Source of the DNA: Enterobacter quasihormaechei | GTDB taxonomy: Bacteria; Pseudomonadota; Gammaproteobacteria; Enterobacterales; Enterobacteriaceae | Assembly: GCF_004331385.1 (NCBI RefSeq) | Contig: NZ_SJON01000008.1 | Span: 124,001 to 188,000, forward strand | Direction of reading: 5' to 3' | DNA: 64,000 nt | Part shown: positions 1 through 7,829 of the stretch, one piece after another | Layout of the letters: the number at the start of each line of letters is the position of its first letter | Numbering within the stretch: position 1 is the first letter of the stretch | The notes under the pieces: generated by a model | Told to the model about the DNA's origin: nothing | The model's input: the letters and a program-made list of their open reading frames with translations, nothing else | Database searches by the model: none | Translations under genes and position numbers: made by a program

Positions 1-1141
1 CGTTCAGCGCGCGCTCCTGAACCTGGCGGGTAAATTCCGGCGACGGCTGCCCGGTTTGCGGATCGGTAAATTCCACCGCCACCATTGAGCCCTGCGCGCG
101 GATATCGGCGATATACGGACAGCCATCCTTCGCTTTGTTCAGCACCTCGACCAGATGATGGCCGAGATGAGACGCGCGCGTGCAGAGGTTGTCTTCGTCA
201 ATCACGTCCAGCACCGCATGGGCCGCGGCGATCGCCAGCGGGTTACCCGCGTAGGTACCGCCCAATCCGCCAGGCGCAGGCGCATCCATCACCTCGGCAC
301 GGCCCGATACCGCTGAGAGCGGCATTCCGCCCGCCAGGCTTTTCGCCATGGTGATGAGGTCCGGCTTCACGCAATGGTTTTCCATGGAGAACAGCTTGCC
401 GGTGCGGGCGAAGCCGGTTTGTACTTCATCGGCAATCAGCAAAATACCGTGCGTGTCGCACAGGGCACGCAGCGCCTGCATGAAATCAGCGGGCGCGACG
501 TTGAACCCGCCTTCCCCCTGAACCGGTTCAATAATGATGGCCGCCACCTGATCGGGCGCGATGTCGGCTTTGAAAATGCGCTCCAGGCTTTTTAGCGCTT
601 CGGCGGTACTGACCCCGTGCAGGTCGTTGGGGAATTGCGCGTGGTATACCGAGCCGGGGAACGGGCCGAAGCCGAGCTTATAGGGCGCCACTTTGCCGGT
701 CAGCGCCATGGTCATAAAGGTACGACCATGGAACGCGCCGCCGAAGGTGATGAGGCCGGGACGTCTGGTATACGCGCGGGCAATTTTCACCGCGTTTTCG
801 ACCGCTTCTGCACCGGTTGAGAAAAAGGCGGTTTTGGCCGGTCCCTCTATCGGTACGCGCTGGTTGATGCGCTCGGCAAGCGCCACATAGCCTTCGTAGG
901 GGACGATTTGATAAGCGGTATGGGTAAAGGCGTGAAGCTGTTTTTCGATGGCAGCGATAACTTTTGGATGGCGATGGCCGGTATTCAGCACGGCGATCCC
1001 GGCGGCAAAATCAATATACTCGTTACCTTCCACGTCCCACACCGTGGCGTTTTCGGCTTTATCGGCATAGAAGTGACACATGACGCCGATACCGCGCGGC
1101 GTTGCCTGGATACGTCGGTCATTCAGTTCGTTATTTTTCAC
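1..1141 (-). CDS. 4-aminobutyrate (GABA) aminotransferase, PuuE/GabT type, C-terminus cut by window edge
   Basis: PLP-dependent class-III aminotransferase that would move the amino group of GABA to 2-oxoglutarate. I translated the minus strand from a GTG at 1141 (preceded by AGGGG) and the frame stays open for about 380 codons to the window edge. Visible family signatures are VLNTGHRHP, FTHTAYQIVPYE, FFSTGAEAVENAVKIARA, GAFHGRTFMTMALTGK, IIIEPVQGEGGFNVAP, LIADEVQTGFARTG and the PLP-lysine segment MAKSLAGGMPLS. Wording such as FTHTAYQIVPYE is closer to E. coli PuuE than to E. coli GabT as I remember them, but substrate choice within this family is not reliable by eye. It is transcribed in the same direction as rpoH and lies beyond the rpoH terminator. 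E. coli has other genes at this place, so this is an accessory position. Confidence 0.9.
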   Translation of the reverse strand, partial: MKNNELNDRRIQATPRGIGVMCHFYADKAENATVWDVEGNEYIDFAAGIAVLNTGHRHPKVIAAIEKQLHAFTHTAYQIVPYEGYVALAERINQRVPIEGPAKTAFFSTGAEAVENAVKIARAYTRRPGLITFGGAFHGRTFMTMALTGKVAPYKLGFGPFPGSVYHAQFPNDLHGVSTAEALKSLERIFKADIAPDQVAAIIIEPVQGEGGFNVAPADFMQALRALCDTHGILLIADEVQTGFARTGKLFSMENHCVKPDLITMAKSLAGGMPLSAVSGRAEVMDAPAPGGLGGTYAGNPLAIAAAHAVLDVIDEDNLCTRASHLGHHLVEVLNKAKDGCPYIADIRAQGSMVAVEFTDPQTGQPSPEFTRQVQERALN

Positions 1142-1219
1142 CCTGATCCCCTGAGAATGTCGCCTGCTTAGCGCACCAGTAAGTGTTTGCCAGGGGGGAG
1201 AAATTCGCCAGAGCGGGCG

Positions 1220-1257
1220 CTAAAAAAACAGAACCCCCGAATTTGCATTCGAGGGTT
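1220..1257 (-). terminator. rpoH Rho-independent terminator
   Basis: On the minus strand an 11-bp stem (arms 1247-1257 and 1232-1242, one G-T wobble, 4-nt GCAA loop) is followed by a T-rich run (1221-1228 read in reverse). It starts about 20 bp after the rpoH stop. Confidence 0.85.
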
Positions 1258-1276
1258 ATCGGGGACTTCGCCTGAA

Positions 1277-2134
1277 TTACGCTTCGATAGCGGCGCGAAG
1301 TTTTTTCATGGCGTTCTTCTCAAGCTGACGCACACGTTCAGCGGAGACGCCGTAGCGGTCGGCCAGCTCCTGCAAGGTGGACTTGTTATCTTCGTCCAGC
1401 CAGCGGGCACGGATGATATCCTGGCTACGCTCGTCGAGGCCTTCCATCGCGAAGGTCAGCTTGTTTGCCGCCTGGTCTTCCCAGTTATCCTCTTCAATGC
1501 CATCAGCAAAGTTAGAGGTTTTATCCTGAAGATACAGGACCGGGGCCATCGGCTGGCTGTCGGACGCATCGTCGTCGGCAGACATATCAAACGTCATGTC
1601 CTGCGCGGCCATACGGGATTCCATCTCGCGGACGTCTTTGCTGGAAACGCCCAGCTCGCGCGCGACCATTTCCACTTCATCCTGATTGAACCAGCCCAGA
1701 CGCTGCTTGGTTTTACGCAGGTTGAAGAACAGTTTGCGCTGCGCTTTCGTCGTGGCGACCTTCACAATACGCCAGTTACGCAGAACGTATTCGTGAATTT
1801 CCGCTTTGATCCAGTGCACGGCGAAGGAGACCAGTCGCACACCCACTTCCGGGTTAAAGCGACGCACCGCTTTCATCAGGCCAATGTTACCTTCCTGAAT
1901 CAAGTCCGCCTGCGGCAGGCCGTAGCCCGCGTAATTACGAGCAACGTGAACAACAAAGCGCAGGTGAGACAGGATCAGCGTTTTAGCTGCTTCCAGATCG
2001 CCCTGGTAATGCAGCTTTTCAGCAAGCTCCTTTTCTTCCTCAGCCGTTAACATCGGCCAGGTGTTCGCAGCCCGGATGTAAGATTCCAGGTTACCAACAG
2101 GGGCTAAAGCTAAAGTTTGCATTTCTTTGGTCAT
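1277..2134 (-). CDS. rpoH: RNA polymerase sigma-32 (heat-shock sigma factor)
   Basis: Alternative sigma factor that directs RNA polymerase to heat-shock promoters. The 285-residue product is full length (E. coli 284). Region 2 is seen as [18 protein letters not shown] and [19 protein letters not shown], the sigma-32-specific RpoH box as QRKLFFNLR (about residues 132-140), and region 4 as the C-terminal helix-turn-helix [27 protein letters not shown]. The start [12 protein letters not shown] follows GAGAGGA. It is known in E. coli that the 5' mRNA folds as a thermosensor and that DnaK/FtsH control protein stability; the conserved early coding region here is consistent with that but I have not folded it. 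It is flanked upstream by ftsX in the same direction but has its own promoters. Confidence 0.98.
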   Translation of the reverse strand: MTKEMQTLALAPVGNLESYIRAANTWPMLTAEEEKELAEKLHYQGDLEAAKTLILSHLRFVVHVARNYAGYGLPQADLIQEGNIGLMKAVRRFNPEVGVRLVSFAVHWIKAEIHEYVLRNWRIVKVATTKAQRKLFFNLRKTKQRLGWFNQDEVEMVARELGVSSKDVREMESRMAAQDMTFDMSADDDASDSQPMAPVLYLQDKTSNFADGIEEDNWEDQAANKLTFAMEGLDERSQDIIRARWLDEDNKSTLQELADRYGVSAERVRQLEKNAMKKLRAAIEA

Positions 2135-2230
2135 TCATTCCTCTCAATGTTTCTTCTGGTCCAGGTTGTCCCCGTCAGGCAACAACCATGCCAAAGCGTT
2201 TGAGCAACGAGATTAGCATTCACTCTTTTA

Positions 2231-2257
2231 TCAGACAGTGATTTTATCCACAAGTTC
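2231..2257 (-). promoter_or_regulatory. Sigma-E promoter of rpoH (P3 type)
   Basis: Reading the minus strand, GAACTT (2252-2257) is separated by exactly 16 bp from TCTGA (2231-2235). This is the full sigma-E consensus, and the surrounding bases match the known E. coli rpoH P3 promoter. It lies about 100 bp upstream of the rpoH start and couples envelope stress to the heat-shock response. Confidence 0.9.
2244..2252 (+). promoter_or_regulatory. DnaA box in the rpoH promoter region
   Basis: TTATCCACA, a perfect 9-mer DnaA box, overlaps the -35 element and spacer of the sigma-E promoter. DnaA repression of rpoH promoters is described in E. coli. The box is seen here; its function here is inferred. 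Confidence 0.7.
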
Positions 2258-2331
2258 CAGGTGCAACCGTGAATAAATTACGCACAAAATGTGACATGAA
2301 GATGATTACAGGGGAAGAGACGACAGGGACG

Positions 2332-2367
2332 CTTTCCCTGCAAGCGAACATCTCGGTGCAGGGAAAG
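2332..2367. repeat. Perfect 11-bp inverted repeat between ftsX and rpoH
   Basis: CTTTCCCTGCA (2332-2342) and TGCAGGGAAAG (2357-2367) are exact inverse copies with a 14-nt loop. There is no T-run on either side, so it does not look like a classical terminator. It sits between the ftsX stop and the rpoH promoters and could be a 3' end processing or stabilising hairpin of the ftsYEX mRNA. Confidence 0.6.
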
Positions 2368-2384
2368 ATTATATCACGCTTTTA

Positions 2385-3440
2385 TTAGTCGGGAGTAAAG
2401 TGGCGTAAATGTTGAACCGTTGCCAGCCATGCCGCTATCCAGCCGATCATGGAGCAGACCAGCAGCAAAAGCAGGCACTCATCGAAGCCTAAACCACTGA
2501 TATCAAACTTCGTTCCAAAAACCTGCGCCACTTCGGTGACGGCAGACGAAAGCCGCATCACCAAAATTTCTGACAATATCAGTGAAAGAAATGCGCCGGA
2601 AAAACCGAGCAGCGCGCCACCATAAAGGAACGGACGCAGGATGAAACCATCCGTTGCACCAATCAGCTTCTGCACGTTGATGGTATCGCGACGGGCGAAG
2701 ATGCTCAGGCGAACGCTGTTACCGATGACGAGGAAGACCGCCGCCACCATCAGCACGCCAATCATCGCCGACACGCGTCCTACCAGCCCGGTCAGGGCGG
2801 CAAGACGGGCAAACCAGCTGTCGTCCATGCGCACTTCATCAATCCCATTGATGCGGGTAATGCGGTCGCGCAGGGTGTTGAGCGAATCCGTGCCCTGGAA
2901 ATCCAGCTTCGGGATCACCACCGCCACGGCGGGCAGCGGGTTCTCTTCGAGCATATCCAGCGCCCCGCCGAACCCGGACCAGTTGCGGAACTCGCCCAGC
3001 GCTTCATCGCGAGAAAGATAGTTCACCTTCTCCACGCCCTGTTCAGCCTGAATCTGCCCGACCACCTGCGCCGCCGCGTTATCGTCGAGCGCTTTATCCA
3101 GATAAACGGTGATCTGCGGCGACGGATAATACTGTGACGCCGCCTGGTTAACGTTTTTGTAAACCATATAGCAGACGCTCGGCAGCGTCAGGGAGATGGC
3201 AATCACCATCACCGTCAGGAACGTCGCCAGCGGTTTGCTTTTCAGATCCTGCAACGCGCCCTGGAAGGCGTAGCGCACCTGTTCGTTAAAGACGTTGGTT
3301 TTGCGGGAGTTCGGCTTCGGTGTCGCTTTGGCACGCTTAGGCGCATGGCGATTGCCGTCCCCGCCGCCCTGAGGCTTGCGGAAACGGTCAAACCGGTTGC
3401 TGAACTGCCGAATCTGGTTCATTGCATCACGCTTATTCAC
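2385..3440 (-). CDS. ftsX: Cell division protein FtsX
   Basis: Membrane half of the FtsEX complex, an ABC-transporter-like machine at the division septum that activates cell-wall amidases through EnvC. 351 residues, the usual length. It has a basic N-terminal cytoplasmic stretch, a first membrane segment near residues 75-95 ([23 protein letters not shown]), a large periplasmic loop, and three more hydrophobic segments after residue 220. The start overlaps the ftsE stop by 8 bp, so translation is coupled. It is the last gene of ftsY-ftsE-ftsX. Confidence 0.97.
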   Translation of the reverse strand: MNKRDAMNQIRQFSNRFDRFRKPQGGGDGNRHAPKRAKATPKPNSRKTNVFNEQVRYAFQGALQDLKSKPLATFLTVMVIAISLTLPSVCYMVYKNVNQAASQYYPSPQITVYLDKALDDNAAAQVVGQIQAEQGVEKVNYLSRDEALGEFRNWSGFGGALDMLEENPLPAVAVVIPKLDFQGTDSLNTLRDRITRINGIDEVRMDDSWFARLAALTGLVGRVSAMIGVLMVAAVFLVIGNSVRLSIFARRDTINVQKLIGATDGFILRPFLYGGALLGFSGAFLSLILSEILVMRLSSAVTEVAQVFGTKFDISGLGFDECLLLLLVCSMIGWIAAWLATVQHLRHFTPD

Positions 3441-4098
3441 CGTGGCCTCCGTGCAAATGCCCGTCGCTCAGGGTCAGCATGCGGTACGAACGACGGGAGA
3501 TCAGCCCCATATCGTGCGTCGCCATCAGTACCGTTACCCCCACGCGGTTAAATTCCTCAAACAGACGCAGGATGCCTTCGGAGAGGGCATCGTCCAGGTT
3601 ACCGGTCGGTTCATCCGCCAGCAAAACGGCTGGCTTGTTCACCACCGCACGGGCAATGCCCACGCGCTGCTGCTCACCGCCGGACAGCTGGATAGGGAAG
3701 TTCTTCGCTTTGTCCAGCAGCCCGACCTTATCCAGCGCCGCAGAGACGCGACGGCGGATATCATCGTAACTGGCGCCAGCAATAATCAGCGGGATCGCGA
3801 CGTTATCGAAAACCGTGCGATCCATCAGCAGGTGGTGATCCTGGAAAATCATGCCGATCTGACGACGCAGAAACGGCACTTCACGGTTCTTAAGACGGCT
3901 AATGTCATGGCCGCTGAACCAGATTTTCCCGGCGCTTGGCCGCTCGATCCCACAGATCAGCTTGAGCAGGGTACTTTTCCCCGCGCCGGAATGGCCGGTC
4001 AGGAATGCCATCTCGCCTGGCTGGAGGTGAAATGTCACCCCCTGTAGCGCTTGTCTCCCACCGAGATAGGCCTTGCTGACGTGTTCAAAGCGAATCAT
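3433..4098 (-). CDS. ftsE: Cell division ATP-binding protein FtsE
   Basis: ATPase subunit of FtsEX. 221 residues with all ABC motifs in order: Walker [10 protein letters not shown] (about 36-44), Q-loop IFQDHHLL, signature LSGGEQQR, Walker [13 protein letters not shown] and switch histidine ATHDM. It lies 2 bp downstream of ftsY and overlaps ftsX, so the three genes form one operon. Confidence 0.98.
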   Translation of the reverse strand: MIRFEHVSKAYLGGRQALQGVTFHLQPGEMAFLTGHSGAGKSTLLKLICGIERPSAGKIWFSGHDISRLKNREVPFLRRQIGMIFQDHHLLMDRTVFDNVAIPLIIAGASYDDIRRRVSAALDKVGLLDKAKNFPIQLSGGEQQRVGIARAVVNKPAVLLADEPTGNLDDALSEGILRLFEEFNRVGVTVLMATHDMGLISRRSYRMLTLSDGHLHGGHGE

Positions 4099-4100
4099 TG

Positions 4101-5561
4101 TTAGTCCTCTCGGGCAAAAAGTGCCTCAATAAAGTCGTCCGCTTTAAACGGACGTAAATCCTCAATACGCTCGCCCACACCGATGTAACGGATAGGAATG
4201 CCGAACTGGTCGGCCACAGAGAAGATCACCCCGCCTTTCGCGGTGCCGTCCAGCTTGGTCAGTGTGATCCCGGTCAGTCCTACCGCTTCATGGAACAGCT
4301 TCGCCTGGCTAATGGCGTTCTGTCCGGTGCTGGCGTCGATAGTCAGCATAATTTCATGCGGTGCCTCTTCGTCCAGCTTCTTCATGACGCGAACGATTTT
4401 CTTCAGTTCTTCCATCAGGTGCGATTTGTTCTGCAAACGCCCTGCGGTATCCGCAATCAGCACGTCCACGTTACGCGACTTCGCCGCCTGGATGGCATCG
4501 AAAATCACGGACGCAGAATCCGCGCCGGTGTGCTGGGCAATCACCGGAATGTTATTGCGCTGGCCCCACACCTGGAGCTGCTCCACCGCGGCCGCACGGA
4601 AGGTATCGCCCGCCGCCAGCATCACCGATTTGCCCTGCTGCTCAAACTGGCGCGCCAGCTTGCCGATGGTGGTGGTTTTACCCACGCCGTTGACGCCAAC
4701 CATCAAAATAACAAAGGGCATTTTGCCTTCAATATTAAGCGGTTCGTCAACTTTTGCGAGAATTTCGCCCATCTCATCTTTCAGCAGGCCGTACAGCGCC
4801 TCGGCGTCACGCAGTTGCTTGCGGCTCGCCCCTTCGGTCAGGTTGGTGATGATCTTCCGGGTGGTTTCCACGCCCACGTCCGCGATCAGCAGCTGTTCTT
4901 CCAACTCCTCAAACAGATCGTCGTCGATTTTTTTGCCGCGGAACAGACTGATAAATCCGGAACCTAAGTTTTCTTTGGTTTTTAACAGGCTGCGTTTCAG
5001 GCGCGCGAAGAAACCTTCTTTGGTTGGTTTTTCCTGCTCCTGAGCGATCTCGTCTTCGGCCTGCTCTTCTACCGGCACAACAATGACCGCTTCTTCAGCG
5101 GCTTCCGCCGCCAGCGCCTGGGCTTCCAGCTCTTCGTCGGTCAGTTCAGGCTCAAGGGCCGCTTCTTCTTCCACCGCCTCAACAATTTCAACGGTTTCCG
5201 CTTCGGCCTGCCACTCTTCGGCAGAAACCTCTTCGGTGTTCACCTCTTCCGGCAGCGGCAGCGCTTCGTGTTCGATAGCGGCCTGCGGCGCTTCGGTAAG
5301 GGTTTCTACCATAACCGGCTCTGGTTTTTCGCTCTCCTGAACCTGTTCAGTAACCTCGACCACCTCTTCAGCAAAGGATTCAATCTCTTCTTTGCTGTGC
5401 GCTGGTTCTTCCGCTTCGACAATCGCAGCGGTTTCGACAGGCGTTTCAGGCTGTGACTGCTCTTCTACAACCTGTTGTTCTTCGGTTTTCTGTTCTGTTT
5501 CTTGCTCTTTTTCACCGAAACCCAACCAGGAAAAGAAGCCACGTTTTTTTTGTTTTGCCAT
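4101..5561 (-). CDS. ftsY: Signal recognition particle receptor FtsY
   Basis: GTPase that receives SRP-bound ribosomes and delivers nascent inner-membrane proteins to the translocon. 486 residues. The first ~190 residues are a long acidic A-domain rich in E and A, poorly conserved as usual in enterics. The NG domain follows, with NENLGSGFISLFRGKKID, P-loop GVNGVGKTTTIGKLA, DTFRAAAVEQL, DTAGRLQNKSHLMEELKKI and TKLDGTAKGGVIFS. The divergent gene rsmD begins 126 bp away. Confidence 0.97.
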   Translation of the reverse strand: MAKQKKRGFFSWLGFGEKEQETEQKTEEQQVVEEQSQPETPVETAAIVEAEEPAHSKEEIESFAEEVVEVTEQVQESEKPEPVMVETLTEAPQAAIEHEALPLPEEVNTEEVSAEEWQAEAETVEIVEAVEEEAALEPELTDEELEAQALAAEAAEEAVIVVPVEEQAEDEIAQEQEKPTKEGFFARLKRSLLKTKENLGSGFISLFRGKKIDDDLFEELEEQLLIADVGVETTRKIITNLTEGASRKQLRDAEALYGLLKDEMGEILAKVDEPLNIEGKMPFVILMVGVNGVGKTTTIGKLARQFEQQGKSVMLAAGDTFRAAAVEQLQVWGQRNNIPVIAQHTGADSASVIFDAIQAAKSRNVDVLIADTAGRLQNKSHLMEELKKIVRVMKKLDEEAPHEIMLTIDASTGQNAISQAKLFHEAVGLTGITLTKLDGTAKGGVIFSVADQFGIPIRYIGVGERIEDLRPFKADDFIEALFARED

Positions 5562-5687
5562 CTGCGACTACACTCCTCGCGGCGCTATATACAGGGAAGC
5601 TAAAAAAATGATGAAATAGTCTAACACTTTACTTAATTGACATCACCGCCCGCAATCGCAGGGCATTGTTAACAGAGCTTTCCTGAG

Positions 5688-6290
5688 ATGAAGAAACCCA
5701 CCCGCGCCCCGGCCGGTCAAATTCGAATTATCGGCGGTCAGTGGCGAGGCCGGAAATTACCGGTGCCGGACAGCCCCGGTTTACGCCCTACCACGGACCG
5801 CGTACGCGAGACGCTGTTTAACTGGCTTGCCCCGTCAATGGTAGACGCCAACTGCCTGGACTGCTTCGCCGGAAGCGGCGCACTGGGGCTGGAAGCGCTG
5901 TCTCGCTATGCCGCCAGCGCCACGCTGCTGGAGATGGAACGCGGCGTTGCGCAGACGTTGCAGCAAAATTTAGCTACGCTGAAGGCAACCAACGCGAAGG
6001 TAGTGAACACCAACACGCTGAGCTTCCTCGCGCAAAAGGGGACGCCGTTCAACGTGGTGTTTGTCGATCCGCCGTTCCGTAAAGGGCTGCTGGAAGAGAC
6101 ATTATCGTTGCTGGAAAAAAATGGCTGGCTGGCAGACGACGCGCTGATTTACGTTGAAAGCGAAGTGGAAAATGGCCTGCCGCCCGTTCCCGTTCACTGG
6201 GATCTGCACCGCGAAAAGGTCGCCGGTCAGGTGGCTTATCGTCTGTATCACCGTCAGGCACAAGGAGTATCCGATGCCAGTACTGATTAA
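5688..6290 (+). CDS. rsmD: 16S rRNA (guanine-966-N2)-methyltransferase
   Basis: SAM-dependent methyltransferase acting on G966 of 16S rRNA in the 30S particle. 200 residues. Motif I is seen as LDCFAGSGALGLEALSRYA (about residues 60-78), and the catalytic NPPY-type motif as VFVDPPFRKG. The region upstream (5562-5687) also holds the ftsY promoter; a TTGACA at 5637-5642 could be its -35, but the -10 is poor. The C-terminus overlaps yhhL by 17 bp. Confidence 0.95.
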   Translation: MKKPTRAPAGQIRIIGGQWRGRKLPVPDSPGLRPTTDRVRETLFNWLAPSMVDANCLDCFAGSGALGLEALSRYAASATLLEMERGVAQTLQQNLATLKATNAKVVNTNTLSFLAQKGTPFNVVFVDPPFRKGLLEETLSLLEKNGWLADDALIYVESEVENGLPPVPVHWDLHREKVAGQVAYRLYHRQAQGVSDASTD

Positions 6291-6555
6291 CGTAGGGCGC
6301 TTGCTGATGCTGGGCGTCTGGGCATTTTTGATTTTGAATCTGGTGCACCCATTCCCGCGCCCGCTGAATATCTTTGTTAACGTGGCGCTGATTTTTACCG
6401 CGTTTATGCATGCCTTACAGATGGTGATGCTGAAAAACGGTCTGCCGAAAGATGGCCCACCGATGACCGGCTGGCAGCAGCTGCGGGTGTTTATTTTCGG
6501 CGTGTTTGAGCTGCTGGTGTGGATGAAGAAGTTTAAGGCGCAGGTGAAGAAGTAA
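6274..6555 (+). CDS. yhhL: Small inner-membrane protein YhhL (DUF1145)
   Basis: 93-residue predicted membrane protein with three hydrophobic segments (about 7-24, 32-52 and 69-84). I chose ATG 6274 because AAGGAG (6262-6267) lies 6 bp before it and the product then has the usual length; a longer frame from 6154 runs inside rsmD without support. Overlap with rsmD means translational coupling. Function unknown; the rsmD-yhhL pairing is conserved in E. coli. Confidence 0.85.
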   Translation: MPVLINVGRLLMLGVWAFLILNLVHPFPRPLNIFVNVALIFTAFMHALQMVMLKNGLPKDGPPMTGWQQLRVFIFGVFELLVWMKKFKAQVKK

Positions 6556-6567
6556 GTTGCGGTGTGA

Positions 6568-6637
6568 TGCCCGGTGGCGCGCAGCGATCCGGGCCTACAA
6601 AACCCCGTAGGCCGGGCAAACGCAGCGCCGCCCGGCG
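6568..6637. repeat. REP/BIME-type palindromic repeat pair (copy 1)
   Basis: Two inverted GC-rich units (CCCGGTGGCGCG.. at 6570 and ..GCGCCGCCCGGCG ending 6637), each containing the GGGCCTAC / GTAGGCC core. Located between the convergent genes yhhL and yhhM. Confidence 0.85.
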
Positions 6638-6997
6638 TCACAGCTCCGGTTCAAACCCTTCAAACCGCGACCCTTTGTAGCTCAACGTACCTTTCTCTCC
6701 CACTGTCAGCTGGTGATACTGCTGCGCCTCCAGGCGGAAGGTCATCTCCAGCCCGCCGGTTTCCGGCTTAAAGCTTGCTTCATAGCGCATCGTTGTCCCC
6801 GCAGGCGTCACCTGCTGCTGGCGAGAGCGGCGGTCATTAAGCGGTTTCTCGCGTTTGTTCGCCACCACCACGCGCTTATGCAACAGCGGCGCGGCATCGT
6901 TGTCGGCCTTCTCACGGCGCTGCTGCACGAAGCGAAACGAGGCGGCAATGACGATGATCGCCACCACGATAATGAAAAACAGCGGCATCTTGCTCAT
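6638..6997 (-). CDS. yhhM: YhhM, single-span membrane protein (DUF2500)
   Basis: 119 residues, same length as E. coli YhhM. An N-terminal membrane helix (about residues 5-21, [16 protein letters not shown]) is followed by a basic linker and a soluble beta-rich domain ([10 protein letters not shown].., [41 protein letters not shown]). Function unknown. Confidence 0.9.
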   Translation of the reverse strand: MSKMPLFFIIVVAIIVIAASFRFVQQRREKADNDAAPLLHKRVVVANKREKPLNDRRSRQQQVTPAGTTMRYEASFKPETGGLEMTFRLEAQQYHQLTVGEKGTLSYKGSRFEGFEPEL

Positions 6998-7126
6998 TGG
7001 AAAATCCCATCAGATTATGCGGAATTCAGGATACCTCGCCTGCCCCGGCATTGCCAAACGCCCGCTCGCGTCACTACACTGGATCAGAAACTGATTATTC
7101 AGCCTCAACAGTTACAGGGAGTTAAT

Positions 7127-7753
7127 ATGCTTTGGTCATTTATCGCTGTCTGTTTTTCCGCATGGCTTTATGTCGATGCGTCCTACCGTGGCCCAGCCTG
7201 GCAGCGCTGGTTGTTTAAACCCGTCACGCTATTGCTCCTGCTGTTGCTTGCCTGGCAGGCCCCCATGTTCAACGCCATCAGCTATCTGGTCCTCGCCGGG
7301 CTGTGTGCCTCCCTGATTGGCGATGCCTTAACCCTGCTGCCGCGCCAGCGCCTGCTGTACGCCGTAGGGGCGTTCTTCCTGTCGCATCTGCTTTACACCA
7401 TCTATTTTGCCAGCCAGATGACGCTCTCCATCTTCTGGCCGCTGCCGCTGGTGCTGCTGGTGATTGGCGCCCTGTTGATCGCGGTGATCTGGTCGCGTCT
7501 GGAGGAGATGCGTCTGCCGGTGTGTACCTTTATCGCCATGACGCTGGTGATGGTGTGGCTGGCCGGTGAGCTGTGGTTCTTCCGCCCAACCTCACAGGCA
7601 ATGTCTGCCTTCTTCGGGGCCGCGCTGCTGCTGCTCGGCAATATCGTCTGGCTGGGTAGCCACTATCGCCGCCGCTTCCGCGCGGATAATGCGATTTCCG
7701 CTGCCTGTTACTTCGCCGGACACTTCCTGATCGTGCGTTCGCTGTATATCTAA
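7127..7753 (+). CDS. yhhN: YhhN family membrane protein (TMEM86/lysoplasmalogenase-like)
   Basis: 208 residues, eight or so membrane helices, with the family signature [14 protein letters not shown]. Mammalian TMEM86 relatives hydrolyse lysoplasmalogens; the bacterial role is not established. ATG 7127 follows CAGGGAGTTAAT and gives the E. coli length; the frame is open further upstream but antisense to yhhM. It lies just upstream of zntA, separated by the ZntR-type promoter. Confidence 0.9.
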   Translation: MLWSFIAVCFSAWLYVDASYRGPAWQRWLFKPVTLLLLLLLAWQAPMFNAISYLVLAGLCASLIGDALTLLPRQRLLYAVGAFFLSHLLYTIYFASQMTLSIFWPLPLVLLVIGALLIAVIWSRLEEMRLPVCTFIAMTLVMVWLAGELWFFRPTSQAMSAFFGAALLLLGNIVWLGSHYRRRFRADNAISAACYFAGHFLIVRSLYI

Positions 7754-7760
7754 ATAACGC

Positions 7761-7792
7761 TTGACTCTGGAGTCGACTCCAGAGTGTATGCT
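7761..7792 (+). promoter_or_regulatory. ZntR-type zntA promoter with operator
   Basis: -35 TTGACT (7761-7766) and -10 TATGCT (7787-7792) are separated by 20 bp, the over-long spacer typical of MerR-family promoters. A perfect 22-bp palindrome (7764-7785, half-site ACTCTGGAGTC) fills the spacer. It matches the E. coli PzntA site, where Zn-ZntR twists the DNA to activate transcription. The first three bases lie within 8 bp of the yhhN stop. Confidence 0.95.
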
Positions 7793-7829
7793 GCGGTTAA
7801 TGAGAAAATTATCATTACCGGAGACTGCC

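Noticed and set aside
1187-2050. 287-codon plus-strand open frame
   Set aside because: Antisense to rpoH; no homology pattern and no start signal.
2289-2311. Possible CRP site upstream of rpoH (TGTGACATGAAGATGATT)
   Set aside because: Only the left half-site matches; the right half lacks TCACA, so I did not list it although E. coli rpoH has CRP control.
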